NCBI GenBank assembly: GCA_900555975.1 | Contig: USNI01000050.1 | Coordinates: 1 to 6,682 of the forward strand | Direction: 5' to 3' | Length of the DNA stretch: 6,682 nt | DNA from: an uncultured Desulfovibrio sp. | GTDB taxonomy: Bacteria > Desulfobacterota > Desulfovibrionia > Desulfovibrionales > Desulfovibrionaceae | Shown: positions 6,191 to 6,682 of the stretch, piece after piece | Layout: every line of letters begins with the position of its first letter | How positions within the stretch are numbered: the first letter of the stretch is position 1 | Translations under genes and position numbers: made by a program | Notes under the pieces: generated by a model | What the model saw: only the letters and a program-made list of their open reading frames with translations | What the model was told of the DNA's origin: nothing | The model's database searches: none

Positions 6191-6682
6191 CTATTCTCCG
6201 GTCATGTTTCTGTGCAGAAGTTCGTGTTCCCTGCCTTTGAGCAGTGTGGCGTAGAGCGTGTCAAGCAGGGGATTTTCGCTGGTTTTCTTGATCTGCATGT
6301 TGATGTCGGTTTCATACAGGGAGTCTCGACGCGGCCTGAGCATGCTCGCACCGGATGAAACCGGCTGTCCTCCGCCCATGATGCAGCCGCCGGGACAGGC
6401 CATGAATTCCACGAAATCGTAGGATTTTCCTCCTTCCCGTATGGCGTTCAGCACCATGTCGGCATTGCGCAGGCCGCTGACCACGGCGGCATGGATGTCC
6501 CTGTCCCCGTGCCGGAAGGAGAATTCCCGTATGCCGTTTTCCTCGCGGACGCCCACGCGCTTGAGTTCGTCGAGCTCCTGCCGGCTGTGTCCCGCAAGAA
6601 AGTTGCGCAGCACGGCTTCGGTGACGCCTCCGCTTGCTCCGAAGATGAGTCCCGCGCCGGACGTGATGCCGAAGGGCATGTC
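6191..6682 (-). CDS. [FeFe]-hydrogenase, C-terminal part with fused small-subunit-like tail (5' end outside window)
   Basis: [FeFe]-hydrogenases interconvert H2 with protons and electrons at the H-cluster. About 163 residues are visible. The frame stays open to the window edge (codon for Asp at 6680-6682), matching the family motif D-x-P-x-G, so the ATG at 6677-6679 is internal. Visible motifs are SGAGLIFGASGGVTEAVLR next to the active site, then FMACPGGCIMGGGQP, whose cysteines (codons at 6395-6397 and 6383-6385) would be the last two H-cluster ligands. The tail (about 6193-6330) with SENPLLDTLY and HELLH matches the small-subunit domain. Having it fused fits cytosolic HndD/HydA-like enzymes better than the two-subunit periplasmic type. 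The first H-cluster motifs and any ferredoxin domains lie outside the window, so the subtype is open. It converges on nifS. Confidence 0.93.
   Translation of the reverse strand, partial: DMPFGITSGAGLIFGASGGVTEAVLRNFLAGHSRQELDELKRVGVREENGIREFSFRHGDRDIHAAVVSGLRNADMVLNAIREGGKSYDFVEFMACPGGCIMGGGQPVSSGASMLRPRRDSLYETDINMQIKKTSENPLLDTLYATLLKGREHELLHRNMTGE

Noticed and set aside
6128..6358. A 76-codon open frame on the plus strand downstream of nifS
   Set aside because: It starts inside the terminator hairpin and runs antisense to the hydrogenase gene, with no ribosome binding site or recognisable domain.

Overview
The window looks like chromosomal DNA from an anaerobic, moderately high-GC Deltaproteobacterium, most likely a member of the Desulfovibrionaceae. 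This rests on the combination of a three-domain NifU paired with NifS, an [FeFe]-hydrogenase, and the style of the ppk/ppx proteins. The lineage is an inference from gene content and protein style, not from a marker gene. There are no mobile elements, tRNA/rRNA genes or CRISPR arrays. All genes look intact except the two cut by the window edges.

Region 1 (1-3932, + strand) is a polyphosphate operon. It starts with the C-terminal part of polyphosphate kinase PPK1. A 356-aa HD-domain protein with a long Glu-rich, apparently disordered N-terminus follows 26 nt later. Next is a 523-aa Ppx/GppA-family phosphatase whose start codon overlaps the HD gene's end by 11 nt. A strong hairpin terminator closes the unit. 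PPK1 makes polyphosphate, Ppx/GppA degrades polyphosphate and/or pppGpp, and the HD protein resembles a freestanding copy of the Ppx C-terminal HD domain.

Region 2 (3933-6150, + strand) is an iron-sulfur assembly operon. A 141-nt leader carries a candidate promoter and several inverted repeats. It is followed by nifU (scaffold, 278 aa) and, 1 nt later, nifS (cysteine desulfurase, 392 aa). NifS strips sulfur from cysteine and NifU assembles it with iron into clusters. No nitrogenase genes are visible, so this is probably the general-purpose Fe-S machinery. A long hairpin with an A-tract on one side and a T-tract on the other ends the operon.

Region 3 (6191-6682, - strand) is the C-terminal end of an [FeFe]-hydrogenase carrying the last H-cluster cysteine motif and a fused small-subunit-like tail. 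It converges on nifS, and the shared hairpin can terminate both transcripts.

The window is mostly core metabolism. The least explained parts are the HD protein (its origin, its tail and its partnership with Ppx) and the symmetric elements in front of nifU.
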